From contig JAFXSH010000043.1 in assembly GCA_017525805.1 (NCBI GenBank), positions 12,638 to 76,637 of the forward strand: 64,000 nucleotides of DNA, in the 5' to 3' direction. The stretch comes from Clostridia bacterium. GTDB lineage: Bacteria; Bacillota_A; Clostridia; Christensenellales; Aristaeellaceae. The position numbers were made by a program, and so were the translations under genes. Positions 37,318 to 45,584 of the stretch are shown here, in pieces. Under the pieces are notes generated by a model. It saw nothing but the letters and a program-made list of their open reading frames with translations, was not told the DNA's origin and searched no databases. The first letter of the stretch is position 1, and every line of letters begins with the position of its first letter.

Positions 37318-37830
37318 ATGCTTGCGATTGAAACGGAACGCCTGACCATTACGGAATTTACCTTGGACATGGCGGAAGACGTGCAAAAAAATTCCCTGGA
37401 CGAAGACAACCGCCGGTTCGTGCCGGACGAAGTGTTTGAAACGGTGGAGGAAGCCCGGGAAACGGTCGGATTTCTCATGTCCCGCTATGGGAGCGCCGAA
37501 GGGCCCTTCGTGTACCCGGTGCTGCTGAAAGCGGACCAAACGAATATCGGCTATGTGCAGCTGGCGCCGGTGGAGGATGGATGGGAAATCGGCTACCATA
37601 TCGCTAAAAAGTACACCGGCAAGGGCTATGCCGCCGAGGCGGTGAAAGCGTTCCTGCCGGTGATGATGCAGGAACACCGTCTGAACCAGATCATCGGCAT
37701 CTGCGTGGCTGAGAATTACGCTTCCCGCAGGGTGATGGAAAAGTGCGGATTTATCAAAATGTATGAAGGCATTGGGCCTTACCAGGGGAAGAATATCAAT
37801 ATCTGCCGTTATCAAAAAAATAACGAATAA
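37318..37830 (+). CDS. GNAT family N-acetyltransferase
   Basis: A 170-residue acetyltransferase of the RimJ/RimL type. It starts ETERLTITEFTL, has the acetyl-CoA loop in YHIAKKYTGKGYAAEAVKAF and ends with NYASRRVMEKCGFIKM. The substrate is not predictable. It begins 5 bp after the pyrophosphatase stop and is probably co-transcribed; GGGG nine bases upstream is a weak ribosome site. A GTG at 37303 is an alternative start overlapping the previous gene. Confidence 0.87.
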   Translation: MLAIETERLTITEFTLDMAEDVQKNSLDEDNRRFVPDEVFETVEEARETVGFLMSRYGSAEGPFVYPVLLKADQTNIGYVQLAPVEDGWEIGYHIAKKYTGKGYAAEAVKAFLPVMMQEHRLNQIIGICVAENYASRRVMEKCGFIKMYEGIGPYQGKNINICRYQKNNE

Positions 37831-37874
37831 CGAAAACCGTCATTCGCGTTAAAGGCTGCTTTCTTGGAAGGGGG

Positions 37875-37931
37875 TCTGGGGGAAACCGTTCTTTGGCATC
37901 CAAAGAACGGTTTCCCCCAGAATCCTTTTTT
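37875..37931 (+). terminator. terminator with a perfect 22-bp stem
   Basis: Bases 37875-37896 are exactly complementary to 37900-37921, leaving a CAT loop, and are followed by ATCC and six T residues. It separates the acetyltransferase from the converging rnfB. The stem is more than twice the usual length. Confidence 0.9.
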
Positions 37932-37933
37932 GT

Positions 37934-38719
37934 TTACTCAATGGTGATACACTTGCAGGGGCACACGGCGGCGCAGGAGCCGCAGTGGGTGCACTTTTCG
38001 GGATCGATGCGGGCGAAGCCGTTTTCCACGGTGATGGCTTCGTACTGGCATTCTTTTTTGCAGCGGCCGCAGCCGATGCAGGCGTCCATGCAGACGGCGC
38101 GGGCAGTGCGGGCGGTGTCGCTGTTGCGGCAGCGCACGATCACGTTGGCGCTGACGGGGAGCAGTTTCAGCACGCCCCGGGGACAAGCTTTGACGCAAGA
38201 GCCGCAGGCGGTGCACTTATCGGGGTCCACGTGGGCGATGCCGTTTTTCATGCTGATGGCACCGAACGCGCACTTATCCATACAGTCGCCCAGGCCAAGG
38301 CAGGCAAAGCGGCAATCCTTGGGGCCGCCAGCCAGGCCCGCGGCGGTGGAGCAGCTCTGGTAGCCGTCGTACTGGTAGCGTTCTTTGGCGATGCCATTTT
38401 CGCCCTGACAGAGGACCCTGCAGACCAACTTTTCGGCGACCTGGGCTTCCTGGCCCATGATTTTGCCGATGGCTTTCGCGCCTTTTTCCCCGGCGGGGGC
38501 GCAGCCGTTGATGGGCGCTTCGCCCTTGACCACGGCGGCGGCAAAGCCGTCGCAGCCGGGATAGCCGCAGGCGCCGCAGTTGGCGCCGCCTAAGCATTCG
38601 CGCACCTGGGCCACCCGTTCATCCACTTCCACGTGGAACTTTTTGCTGGCAAAGGTCAGCACCGCGCCGAAAATGATACCTATCGCCCCTAACAGGATAC
38701 CGGCATACAGAATGGTCAT
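37934..38719 (-). CDS. rnfB: Rnf complex subunit RnfB
   Basis: A 261-residue iron-sulfur subunit that is thought to accept electrons from reduced ferredoxin. An N-terminal helix is followed by the RnfB four-cysteine domain (CLGGANCGACGYPGCDG at 42-58) and further ferredoxin-type clusters: CLGLGDCMDKC, CTACGSCVKACP, CIGCGRCKKEC and CTHCGSCAAVCPC. Ferredoxin-rich clostridial RnfB proteins look like this. Last gene of the Rnf operon; AAGGAGG precedes the ATG. Confidence 0.96.
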   Translation of the reverse strand: MTILYAGILLGAIGIIFGAVLTFASKKFHVEVDERVAQVRECLGGANCGACGYPGCDGFAAAVVKGEAPINGCAPAGEKGAKAIGKIMGQEAQVAEKLVCRVLCQGENGIAKERYQYDGYQSCSTAAGLAGGPKDCRFACLGLGDCMDKCAFGAISMKNGIAHVDPDKCTACGSCVKACPRGVLKLLPVSANVIVRCRNSDTARTARAVCMDACIGCGRCKKECQYEAITVENGFARIDPEKCTHCGSCAAVCPCKCITIE

Positions 38720-38732
38720 TTCGTTTCCCTCC

Positions 38733-39314
38733 TTATACCAAACCCTGGAAGCCCATGAAGGCCACGGCCATCAGCCCAGCGGAAACCAAGGTGATGGGGA
38801 AGCCCTTCATGCAGGCGGGGATCTTGCTGCTCTCCAGCCGTTCGCGCACGCCCGCCATCAGCACGATGGCCAGCAGGAAGCCCAGGGCGGAGAAGGTGCC
38901 GTTCAGCACGGCCTGGAGCAGGCCGTAAGCATTGTTCATGTTCAGGGTGGCCACGCCCAGCACCGCGCAGTTGGTGGTGATCAGGGGCAGGTAAATGCCT
39001 AAAGCGCTGTACAGGGTGGGGCTGCTCTTTTTCAGGAACATTTCCACAAACTGCACCAAGGCCGCGATGACCAGAATGAAGGAAATGGTGCTGATATAAG
39101 TGAGGTTCAAGGGCAGCAAAAGCAGGTTATAGATCAGCCAGCAGAAGAGGGATGCGATGGTCATGACGAAGGTAACGGCCAGGCCCATGCTCACGCTGGT
39201 TTCCACCTTGCTGGATACGCCTAAGAAGGGGCAGCAGCCTAAGAAACGGGAGAAGATGAAGTTATTGGTCAGAATGCAGCTGACCATGAACAGCAGGATT
39301 TCAGTAATGCTCAT
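38733..39314 (-). CDS. rnfA: Rnf complex subunit RnfA
   Basis: A 193-residue subunit with six helices. NNFIFSRFLGCCPFLGVS carries the conserved membrane cysteine region and PLITTNCAVLGVA the second one; the pair holds the intramembrane iron-sulfur centre shared with RnfE. The start overlaps rnfE by four bases (ATGA). Confidence 0.96.
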   Translation of the reverse strand: MSITEILLFMVSCILTNNFIFSRFLGCCPFLGVSSKVETSVSMGLAVTFVMTIASLFCWLIYNLLLLPLNLTYISTISFILVIAALVQFVEMFLKKSSPTLYSALGIYLPLITTNCAVLGVATLNMNNAYGLLQAVLNGTFSALGFLLAIVLMAGVRERLESSKIPACMKGFPITLVSAGLMAVAFMGFQGLV

Positions 39315-39949
39315 GCCGCCTGCGCCTCCTTCGCCGCGTTTTTCTTCTCGATTTTCTTAACGATCAGGTTGAACACGCCCAGCAGCAGGCCAAACGTCAG
39401 GAAGCCGCCGGAGGCCAGAACGATCAGCAACATGGGTTCGTAGGACGCGCCTAGCACATTGATGCCGAATACGCTGCCGCTGCCGATCAGTTCCCGGATG
39501 GTGCCGATAAGGGTCAGGGCCAGGGTGAAGCCGATGCCCATACCCAGGCCGTCAAAGGCGGAAGCAAGGGGCGGATTCTTGCTGGCGAAAGCTTCGGCCC
39601 GAGCTAAGATGATGCAGTTCACCACGATCAGGGGAATGAAGATGCCGAGGCTCTCATACAGGGAGGGAAGGAACGCCTGCATGAGCAATTGCACCATGGT
39701 CACGAAGGTGCAGATCACCACGATGAAAGCCGGGATGCGCACCTGATCGGGGATGAATTTCCGAAGCAGGGAAATGGCGATATTGGAGCATACCAACACG
39801 AAGGTGGCCGCCGCGCCCATGCCTAAGCCGTTCAGGGCGCTGGAGGTGACCGCTAGGGTGGGGCAGGTGCCCAGCACCAGGCGGAAGGTGGGGTTTTCGG
39901 GGATGATGCCATTGAAGAAGACTTTCCCCAGGCTCTTTTTCTCGCTCAT
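39311..39949 (-). CDS. rnfE: Rnf complex subunit RnfE
   Basis: A 212-residue membrane protein homologous to RnfA: NPTFRLVLGTCPTLAVTSSALNG and FIPLIVVNCIILARAEAFASKN carry the conserved cysteines. The C-terminal tail is rich in Lys and Ala. It overlaps rnfD and rnfA by four bases each, so the block is translationally coupled. Confidence 0.96.
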   Translation of the reverse strand: MSEKKSLGKVFFNGIIPENPTFRLVLGTCPTLAVTSSALNGLGMGAAATFVLVCSNIAISLLRKFIPDQVRIPAFIVVICTFVTMVQLLMQAFLPSLYESLGIFIPLIVVNCIILARAEAFASKNPPLASAFDGLGMGIGFTLALTLIGTIRELIGSGSVFGINVLGASYEPMLLIVLASGGFLTFGLLLGVFNLIVKKIEKKNAAKEAQAA

Positions 39950-40896
39950 GCTTTCTTAGCCTCCTTCTTCTGATAGCCGTAAATCTTTTGGGGCAGGAAG
40001 CGGTCGATGAGGGGGGTAGCAATATTCATCAGCAGAATGCCGTAGGTGACGCCCTCGGGATAATTGCCGAACTGACGGATGAGCACGATGATCAGGCCGA
40101 TCAATACCGCGTAGATGATCTGCGCCACGGGCCGGATGGGGGAGGTGACGTAGTCGGTGGCCATGAAGACCGCGCCGAAGAGCACGCCGCCGGACAGGGT
40201 GGCGATCAGGGCGGATTCAAAGCCTTCGCCCACGATCAGCAGGGTGAACACGTACACGCTGCCTACCATGATCACTGGGATGCGCCAGGAAATGGTGGAG
40301 GTGAACACCAGGAACAGGAAGCCGATCAGGATGGCGATCTTGCTCACTTCACCGATGGTGCCGGGGATCTGGCCCAGCAGGCGCTGCATCAGGGTGTAGC
40401 TGCCGGGGCTGGACAGGGGCGTGGCGGCGGATACCGCGTCCACGCCCGCCTCAAAGAAGGTGGGGGCTACATAGGCAGAAGCGGCCATATGCACCGGCCA
40501 GGAGGCCAGCAGTACGGCGCGGGCCGCCAAAGCGGGATTGAGGAAATTATCGCCCAAGCCGCCGAACAATTGCTTCACGATGATGATGGCGAAAGCGCTG
40601 CCGATCATGGCCATCCACCAGGGAGCGGTAGAGGGGAGGTTCAGGCCCAGAATCAGGCCGGTGAGGATGGCGGAAAAATCGTTGATCCGCACGGGCTGGC
40701 GGGCGATCTTCTGCCACAGGAATTCGGAAAGCACCGCGCTTGCAACGGAAACGGCCAGCACCAGCAGGGCAGGAAAGCCGAAAGCGTACACGCCGACCAG
40801 CACCGTGGGCATCAGCGCGATGACGACATTCTGCATCAGCCGCGACGTGGTCAGCGGGTTATGCATATGCGGGGCGGTGGAGATTCTCAGGCTCAT
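39946..40896 (-). CDS. rnfD: Rnf complex subunit RnfD
   Basis: A 316-residue polytopic subunit carrying a flavin and part of the ion path. The covalent-FMN region is expected near SAATPLSSPGSYTL, where Ser/Thr-rich residues follow an alanine; the canonical SGAT motif of other RnfD proteins is relaxed to SAAT. The C-terminal AVLIGLIIVLIRQFGNYPEGVTYGIL segment is typical. Overlaps rnfC and rnfE. Confidence 0.95.
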   Translation of the reverse strand: MSLRISTAPHMHNPLTTSRLMQNVVIALMPTVLVGVYAFGFPALLVLAVSVASAVLSEFLWQKIARQPVRINDFSAILTGLILGLNLPSTAPWWMAMIGSAFAIIIVKQLFGGLGDNFLNPALAARAVLLASWPVHMAASAYVAPTFFEAGVDAVSAATPLSSPGSYTLMQRLLGQIPGTIGEVSKIAILIGFLFLVFTSTISWRIPVIMVGSVYVFTLLIVGEGFESALIATLSGGVLFGAVFMATDYVTSPIRPVAQIIYAVLIGLIIVLIRQFGNYPEGVTYGILLMNIATPLIDRFLPQKIYGYQKKEAKKA

Positions 40897-42254
40897 TTGG
40901 TCGCGCCTCCTTTCGCAGCGGCAGCGGCGGCCTTGGCCTTGGCTTCCGCGGTAATATGATCCTTGCAGAACTTAAAGGACGGCGTCAGCCACCGGCGGGA
41001 CGGGCACTGGTAGGCGCAGGAACCGCACAGGATGCAGTCCATCACATGCAGCTTTTCCGCGGCGGCAAAATCGCTCTTATCGGCGGCCACCTTGATCTGG
41101 TAAGGGTTCAGGCCGATGGGGCAGGCGGCCACGCAGCGCCCGCAGTGGATGCAGGGGCTTTCGTCCCTGCTCTTGGCCTGCTTTTCATTCAGCACCACGA
41201 TGCCGTTGCTGGATTTGAAAACGGGCATTTGGTCGTTGGGGATGGCGATGCCCGTCATCATGCCGCCGAATACGATCTTGCCGGGAGTTTCGGAATAGCC
41301 GCCGCATTCGCCGATGATGTCCTCGGTGATGGTGCCGACGCGGACCATCAGGTTGGAGGGCTTGCGCACGCAGCCGGTGACGGTGCAGATGCGCTGAATC
41401 AGGGGCTTGCCGTCGATGACGGCGTCGGCGATGGCGGCGCAGGTGCCCACGTTCAGTACAACCACGTGGGCCGCGATGGGCAGGCCCCCGGAGGGCACCT
41501 GACGGCCGGTGATGGCTTCGATCAGTTGTTTTTCACCGCCCTGGGGGTACTTGGTTTTGAGGGGCTGCACCGATACGCCCGCTCGGCCCTGCGCGGCCTT
41601 CATCATGGCCGCGATGGCTTCGGGTTTGTTATCCTCGATGCCGATGACGCCCTTTTCCACGTTCAGGGCCCGCATCACGGCCCGCAGGCCGTCCACGATG
41701 CGGGTGGAATGCTCCAGCATCAGGCGATAGTCCGCCGTCAGGTGGGTTTCGCATTCCGCGCCGTTGACCACGATGGTGTCGCAGGTAGCGCCCTGCTGGA
41801 AGGTGAGCTTCACATGGGTGGGGAAGGACGCGCCGCCCATGCCGGTGATGCCCGCGGCCTGAATGGCGGGGATCACGAGCTTGGGGTCCACCTGTTCCAC
41901 GTTGCCCAGGGGATGGAGCTCCACCCAGGTATCGGCGAAGTCGTTTTTGATGGTGACGGCCTGCACGTTGCCCGCGCCTAAGGAGGGAATGGAATCCACG
42001 GCAATGACCTCGCCGCTGACGCTGGCGTGTACCGGCACGCTCATGAAGCCCTGAGCCTCGCCGATCACCTGGCCGATATCCACGTGGTCGCCCTTCTTTA
42101 CGCAGGGTTTGGCGGGCGCGCCGATGTTCATGGCCATGGAAATGACCACCGTATCGGATACATATTCCCGGACGGGCAAATCGCGGGTGGCGCTTTTGCC
42201 CTCGTGCATGTTATGCAGGGGATGCACCCCCCGCTTAAATGTTTTCGTAAGCAA
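40893..42254 (-). CDS. rnfC: Rnf complex subunit RnfC
   Basis: This 453-residue peripheral subunit binds NAD(H), FMN and two [4Fe-4S] clusters. Seen are a glycine-rich nucleotide region (GITGMGGASFPTHVKL), VVNGAECETHLTADYRLML, and the cluster motifs CIHCGRCVAACP and CILCGSCAYQCP. The N-terminal HPLHNMHEGK part is typical of RnfC. Translation starts at TTG, eight bases after AGGAGG. It lies 33 bp below rnfG. Confidence 0.96.
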   Translation of the reverse strand: MLTKTFKRGVHPLHNMHEGKSATRDLPVREYVSDTVVISMAMNIGAPAKPCVKKGDHVDIGQVIGEAQGFMSVPVHASVSGEVIAVDSIPSLGAGNVQAVTIKNDFADTWVELHPLGNVEQVDPKLVIPAIQAAGITGMGGASFPTHVKLTFQQGATCDTIVVNGAECETHLTADYRLMLEHSTRIVDGLRAVMRALNVEKGVIGIEDNKPEAIAAMMKAAQGRAGVSVQPLKTKYPQGGEKQLIEAITGRQVPSGGLPIAAHVVVLNVGTCAAIADAVIDGKPLIQRICTVTGCVRKPSNLMVRVGTITEDIIGECGGYSETPGKIVFGGMMTGIAIPNDQMPVFKSSNGIVVLNEKQAKSRDESPCIHCGRCVAACPIGLNPYQIKVAADKSDFAAAEKLHVMDCILCGSCAYQCPSRRWLTPSFKFCKDHITAEAKAKAAAAAAKGGATK

Positions 42255-42287
42255 TGTCCGTGCCTCCTTCTTCTCGATTTCGCCCGG

Positions 42288-44867
42288 TCACTGCTGCCCG
42301 GGAACGGGGTGCTCGTAAGCCTGATTGATGGCGATCACGATGGCGTTTACCGCGTAAGCGGGCACATCGCCGATGCTGCCCAAGAAATCCGCCGGGTCAA
42401 AGGGCAGTTCCTTGCCGATCAGCGCGGCATTGAGCTGCGCGTCATTCAGCATGGAAACATCCTCCCCTTCCAGCTTTTCGATGGGAATACCGGCAGGAGA
42501 AGTGTAAATAATCACAGCGCTCAGCTTGCCGCCGTCAAATCCGGCCAGCACGTTGTACTGGGAGAAGAACATGACGCAGCTGCCATAGCTGAGAGAGGAA
42601 TCGGAATCACCGGAAACATCAGCCAGAACATCCCCCTGGCCGGGCGTTTGGCCGGTTTGACCAAACGCCTGGTTGAGGGCGACCGCCACAGCGGAGGCAT
42701 AGGGCGTCATCTGGTTATTATCGAGGGGCAGGGCCGCGCCCACGAACAGGGCTTCCATGGCCTCCTGCTGGCTGCTGGGCGCGTATTCCGTATCGAGACC
42801 CGCCTGCTTGTCCGAAAGAATCAGGGCGTCTACCTTGCCGTCCTTAAAACGGGCGTCCACCTGAATGGCGGTGAAGAAGCAGAGCACTTCGCTGGTGTAC
42901 CAATCGTCCTCACTGCCGGGCTGGGTCACGACGATGGCGGTGGGTTTGTCCGCGCCGCCGATGATTTGAGGTTCAGCGGCGGAGACGGGCTTGGTTTTCA
43001 CCGCGCCGCCCTGGGCGTAATACGCCGCGTTGATGGCGCTGGCCACCAGAGCCGCTTCGGCGGTTTCCTGATCCTCCGCGGAAAGCGGCAGGGTGGCGGC
43101 CAGGAACAGGTTCTTCATTTCGGTATCCAGCTCGCTCAGGGTGTAATCCTGATCCGTGCCCGCCGGGCGATCCATGACCACCAGGCCTGCCACAGTATTT
43201 GAGACGAAGGAAACCTTCACCTGAAGATCGTTCTTCTTCGTGGCGATGCTCACGGAATTGCGGATATCCTTAAAGGCGGGGGCCGCCGCAGCCGTTTCTT
43301 CCTTCGCGGGTTCTTCGGCGGGTTCAGCTTCCGCGCCGCCTAAGCTCTTTTCGTAAGCGGCGTTCAGGGCGTCTACCACGGCGGTGCTGGTAATGGTCGC
43401 GCCGGCAATGGCGTCAATGTCGGCCAGGGCCAGCGGCGCCTGTTTGCCGATAAACTGCGCCTGGAATTCATCTTCCAGCGCTTTCGCGCCCAATCCGGTG
43501 GTTTCATTGAAGGAATCATCGCCGATGGAAATATAGGTGATCTTCCCGTCCGCGTCAAAGGCGACGGACACGGCCACGGGGCCGCCGAAGCCCTGCTGGC
43601 TGGCGGTGTACACACCCTCTTCGGGCGCTTCGGGCACGGTGACTTCCGCAGCTTCCTTCATAATGCCCTGGCTGGCATCGTAAGCGTCGTTCAGGGCGTT
43701 CACCACGGCGGTGGAGGAAATGGTGGCGCCAGTGATCACATCGATATCAGCCACTTCCAGCGGCATCTGCTTGCCAATGAACTGATACATGAAGTCGGGC
43801 TCGACTACGCCCGCGCCGATGTCCTCGGCGAAGGAATCGTCGCCCACGCTGATGTAGGAAACCTTGCCGTCCTCAAAGGCGGCTTCCACATACACCGGGC
43901 CACGGAAGCCGCTGGCCGTCGCGCTGTACACGCCTTCGGCAGGCTTTTCGGGCATGGTAGGCGTTTCGGGCACCACGATCTCCGCGCCGCCCGCGATGGC
44001 GTAAGCGCTGTTCAGGGCCTTTACCACGGCGGTGGAGGAAATGGTGGCACCGGCGATCACGTCGATGTCGGAAACCTCCAGCGGCATTTGTTTGCCGATG
44101 AACTGGATCATGAAGTCGGGCTCGATCACGCCCACGCCGATGTCCTCGGCGAAGTTCTCGTCGCCCACCTTGATGTAGGTGACTTTTCCGGCGCCGTCAA
44201 AGGCGGCTTCCACGTACACGGGGCCCCGGAAGCCTTTTTCAGACGCGCTGAACACGCCGTCGGCGGGTTTTTCAGGCATTTCCACACCGGCAATGCCCAT
44301 CACGTCGGCCTTGATGTATTTCACGATGTCGTTCACGCCGTTGACCACGGCGGTGGTGGTGATGGTGGCGGAGGTCAAAGCGTCCACCGTGCTTTCCGTA
44401 GGCGTGCCGCCCGCCTTGATATAGCTGACGGGGTATACCTTTCCGGCAAACTGATCGGTGAAGGCGGGCTCCTTGGAGCGCGCGCCCAAACCGGCCGTTT
44501 CGGAGAAGCTGGAGCCGCCCACGGAAATGCCGCCGATGGTGAAGGTTTCGGGCGCGCCTGTGGTGTCCACGCCCGCGATCACCTCGACCTTGCCGCCAAA
44601 GCCGTTCACCGTTTTCTGGGCCACATAACCCACGGTGTTTCCCTCTTTGAGGCCGGCATAGGCCCAATCCACCGACGCGCCTTCATTCAGCGTCAGTTCT
44701 TCAAAGCTGTCCGCATCGGGCAGCGCGGCCTTGCGGGCATTGTCCGCCGCAAGCAGCGTCTGCTGTGCTATGGGCTCTTGGGTCAGGGCGTAGGTACCGC
44801 CCAGGGCGAGGCCTGCTGCCAAAGTGATGATCAGCAGCACGGCCCAACCAGGAAGCTGTTTCTTCAC
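42288..44867 (-). CDS. rnfG: RnfG-like subunit with four flavinylation-competent FMN-binding repeats and three degenerate ones
   Basis: An 859-residue protein, about four times the length of ordinary RnfG. One N-terminal helix (8-28) anchors it; the rest should be outside. Domain 1 is RnfG-like, with its flavin attachment motif DALTSAT at 162-168. Three further FMN-binding repeats carry DVIAGAT (269-275), DVITGAT (376-382) and DAIAGAT (485-491), so candidate flavin threonines lie at 168, 275, 382 and 491, spaced 107, 107 and 109 residues apart. From 530 to 859 three more copies keep only the helix after the motif (ASAINAAY, AVAVALNQAF, VIAINQAY) and lack GAT. Repeats are joined by Pro/Glu linkers. 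The start is GTG, ten bases after AGGAGG. ApbE in the same operon should attach the FMN. Confidence 0.93.
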   Translation of the reverse strand: MKKQLPGWAVLLIITLAAGLALGGTYALTQEPIAQQTLLAADNARKAALPDADSFEELTLNEGASVDWAYAGLKEGNTVGYVAQKTVNGFGGKVEVIAGVDTTGAPETFTIGGISVGGSSFSETAGLGARSKEPAFTDQFAGKVYPVSYIKAGGTPTESTVDALTSATITTTAVVNGVNDIVKYIKADVMGIAGVEMPEKPADGVFSASEKGFRGPVYVEAAFDGAGKVTYIKVGDENFAEDIGVGVIEPDFMIQFIGKQMPLEVSDIDVIAGATISSTAVVKALNSAYAIAGGAEIVVPETPTMPEKPAEGVYSATASGFRGPVYVEAAFEDGKVSYISVGDDSFAEDIGAGVVEPDFMYQFIGKQMPLEVADIDVITGATISSTAVVNALNDAYDASQGIMKEAAEVTVPEAPEEGVYTASQQGFGGPVAVSVAFDADGKITYISIGDDSFNETTGLGAKALEDEFQAQFIGKQAPLALADIDAIAGATITSTAVVDALNAAYEKSLGGAEAEPAEEPAKEETAAAAPAFKDIRNSVSIATKKNDLQVKVSFVSNTVAGLVVMDRPAGTDQDYTLSELDTEMKNLFLAATLPLSAEDQETAEAALVASAINAAYYAQGGAVKTKPVSAAEPQIIGGADKPTAIVVTQPGSEDDWYTSEVLCFFTAIQVDARFKDGKVDALILSDKQAGLDTEYAPSSQQEAMEALFVGAALPLDNNQMTPYASAVAVALNQAFGQTGQTPGQGDVLADVSGDSDSSLSYGSCVMFFSQYNVLAGFDGGKLSAVIIYTSPAGIPIEKLEGEDVSMLNDAQLNAALIGKELPFDPADFLGSIGDVPAYAVNAIVIAINQAYEHPVPGQQ
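43338..44261 (-). repeat. in-gene tandem repeats encoding FMN-binding domains 2-4
   Basis: Three coding repeats of about 321 bp (107 codons) each. Copies 2 and 3 are most alike (shared stretches FRGPVYVEAAF and FIGKQMPLEV), which suggests recent duplication; copy 4 has diverged further. Confidence 0.85.
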
Positions 44868-44884
44868 GTGGTTCCGTCCTCCTT

Positions 44885-45077
44885 GCTCTGTTTCCCGGAA
44901 GGAAAGGGAAACACTGTTTCTTCTTTATCCCCGGTACGCCCGGGAAAAGGGCCAACCCTGACCCTATGGAAACGTTGTAAGAGTGAAGTGTGGAGAGTGA
45001 GGGGCGGAGATTTTTTATTGATTATGATTCATGGAAAGATACAAATTATATAGTATCTTCACTCTCCGCTCTATCCC
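44885..45077 (-). other. gap between the NusG-II gene and rnfG with paired elements
   Basis: The gap is AT-rich at its right end. On the minus strand GCGGAGA can pair with TCTCCGC over about 60 bases, enclosing an AAGATAC/GTATCTT hairpin. Nearer to rnfG, GTTTCCC pairs with GGGAAAC just before its ribosome site. No open frame or good promoter is seen. RNA-level control of rnfG is possible. Confidence 0.4.
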
Positions 45078-45584
45078 TTAGATGTCCGGCGCATTGGGAT
45101 CCGGCGTATGGCTGGGCACGACCAGTTCCAAGTCTACATTGTTGGGCAGGCACAGCACGGAAGTACCCAAAATGCGCTGCTGGTAATTGTGGATGGTCAC
45201 TTCGCCCTGCTGCACGCAAAGCTGATTATCGCAGGTGGAGGAGGCCATATAAAAGCCGTTTTCCGTCAGGTGGATCACATTCACCTTGCCGTTCCCCTGA
45301 TCTACGGTCACGTCCCCCTCTTCGCCGATGGGATAAATGCCTGAGATGCGGCCATTTACGATGATATACAGGTAAGCTTCTGCCTCCGGTCCTTTGGCAT
45401 TTTGCCCTTCATCGGGGGAAGCGGTGGGCGCGGGGGAGGCCTGCGACAGTTCTTCGATTTGCTGGATGATCTCTTCCTGACTGCGTTCCGCGCCGGGCAG
45501 CAGGAAGCGCGTGGCCAGGATCAGCCCTAAGGAAACAAGGAGCATCGCACCGATGACCAGCGCGTTTTTCATTCCGGGCTTCAT
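45078..45584 (-). CDS. NusG domain II-containing protein (Rnf-associated)
   Basis: A 168-residue protein with one N-terminal helix (ALVIGAMLLVSLGLILATRF), a Pro/Ser-rich spacer and a NusG_II domain at about 68-160. That domain contains the paired-cysteine segment STCDNQLCVQQGEVT and the end ILGTSVLCLPNNVDLEL. It should sit outside the membrane. Such proteins often accompany ApbE and Rnf genes; their role is not established. The start overlaps the apbE stop (ATGA). Met5 at 45572 is an alternative start. Confidence 0.88.
   Translation of the reverse strand: MKPGMKNALVIGAMLLVSLGLILATRFLLPGAERSQEEIIQQIEELSQASPAPTASPDEGQNAKGPEAEAYLYIIVNGRISGIYPIGEEGDVTVDQGNGKVNVIHLTENGFYMASSTCDNQLCVQQGEVTIHNYQQRILGTSVLCLPNNVDLELVVPSHTPDPNAPDI

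Noticed and set aside
40956..41981. Plus-strand 341-codon frame opposite rnfC
   Set aside because: His/Asp/Gly-rich antisense artefact over a gene with clear iron-sulfur motifs.
44088..45053. Plus-strand 321-codon frame opposite the RnfG-like gene
   Set aside because: Antisense artefact; its periodicity just mirrors the FMN repeats.
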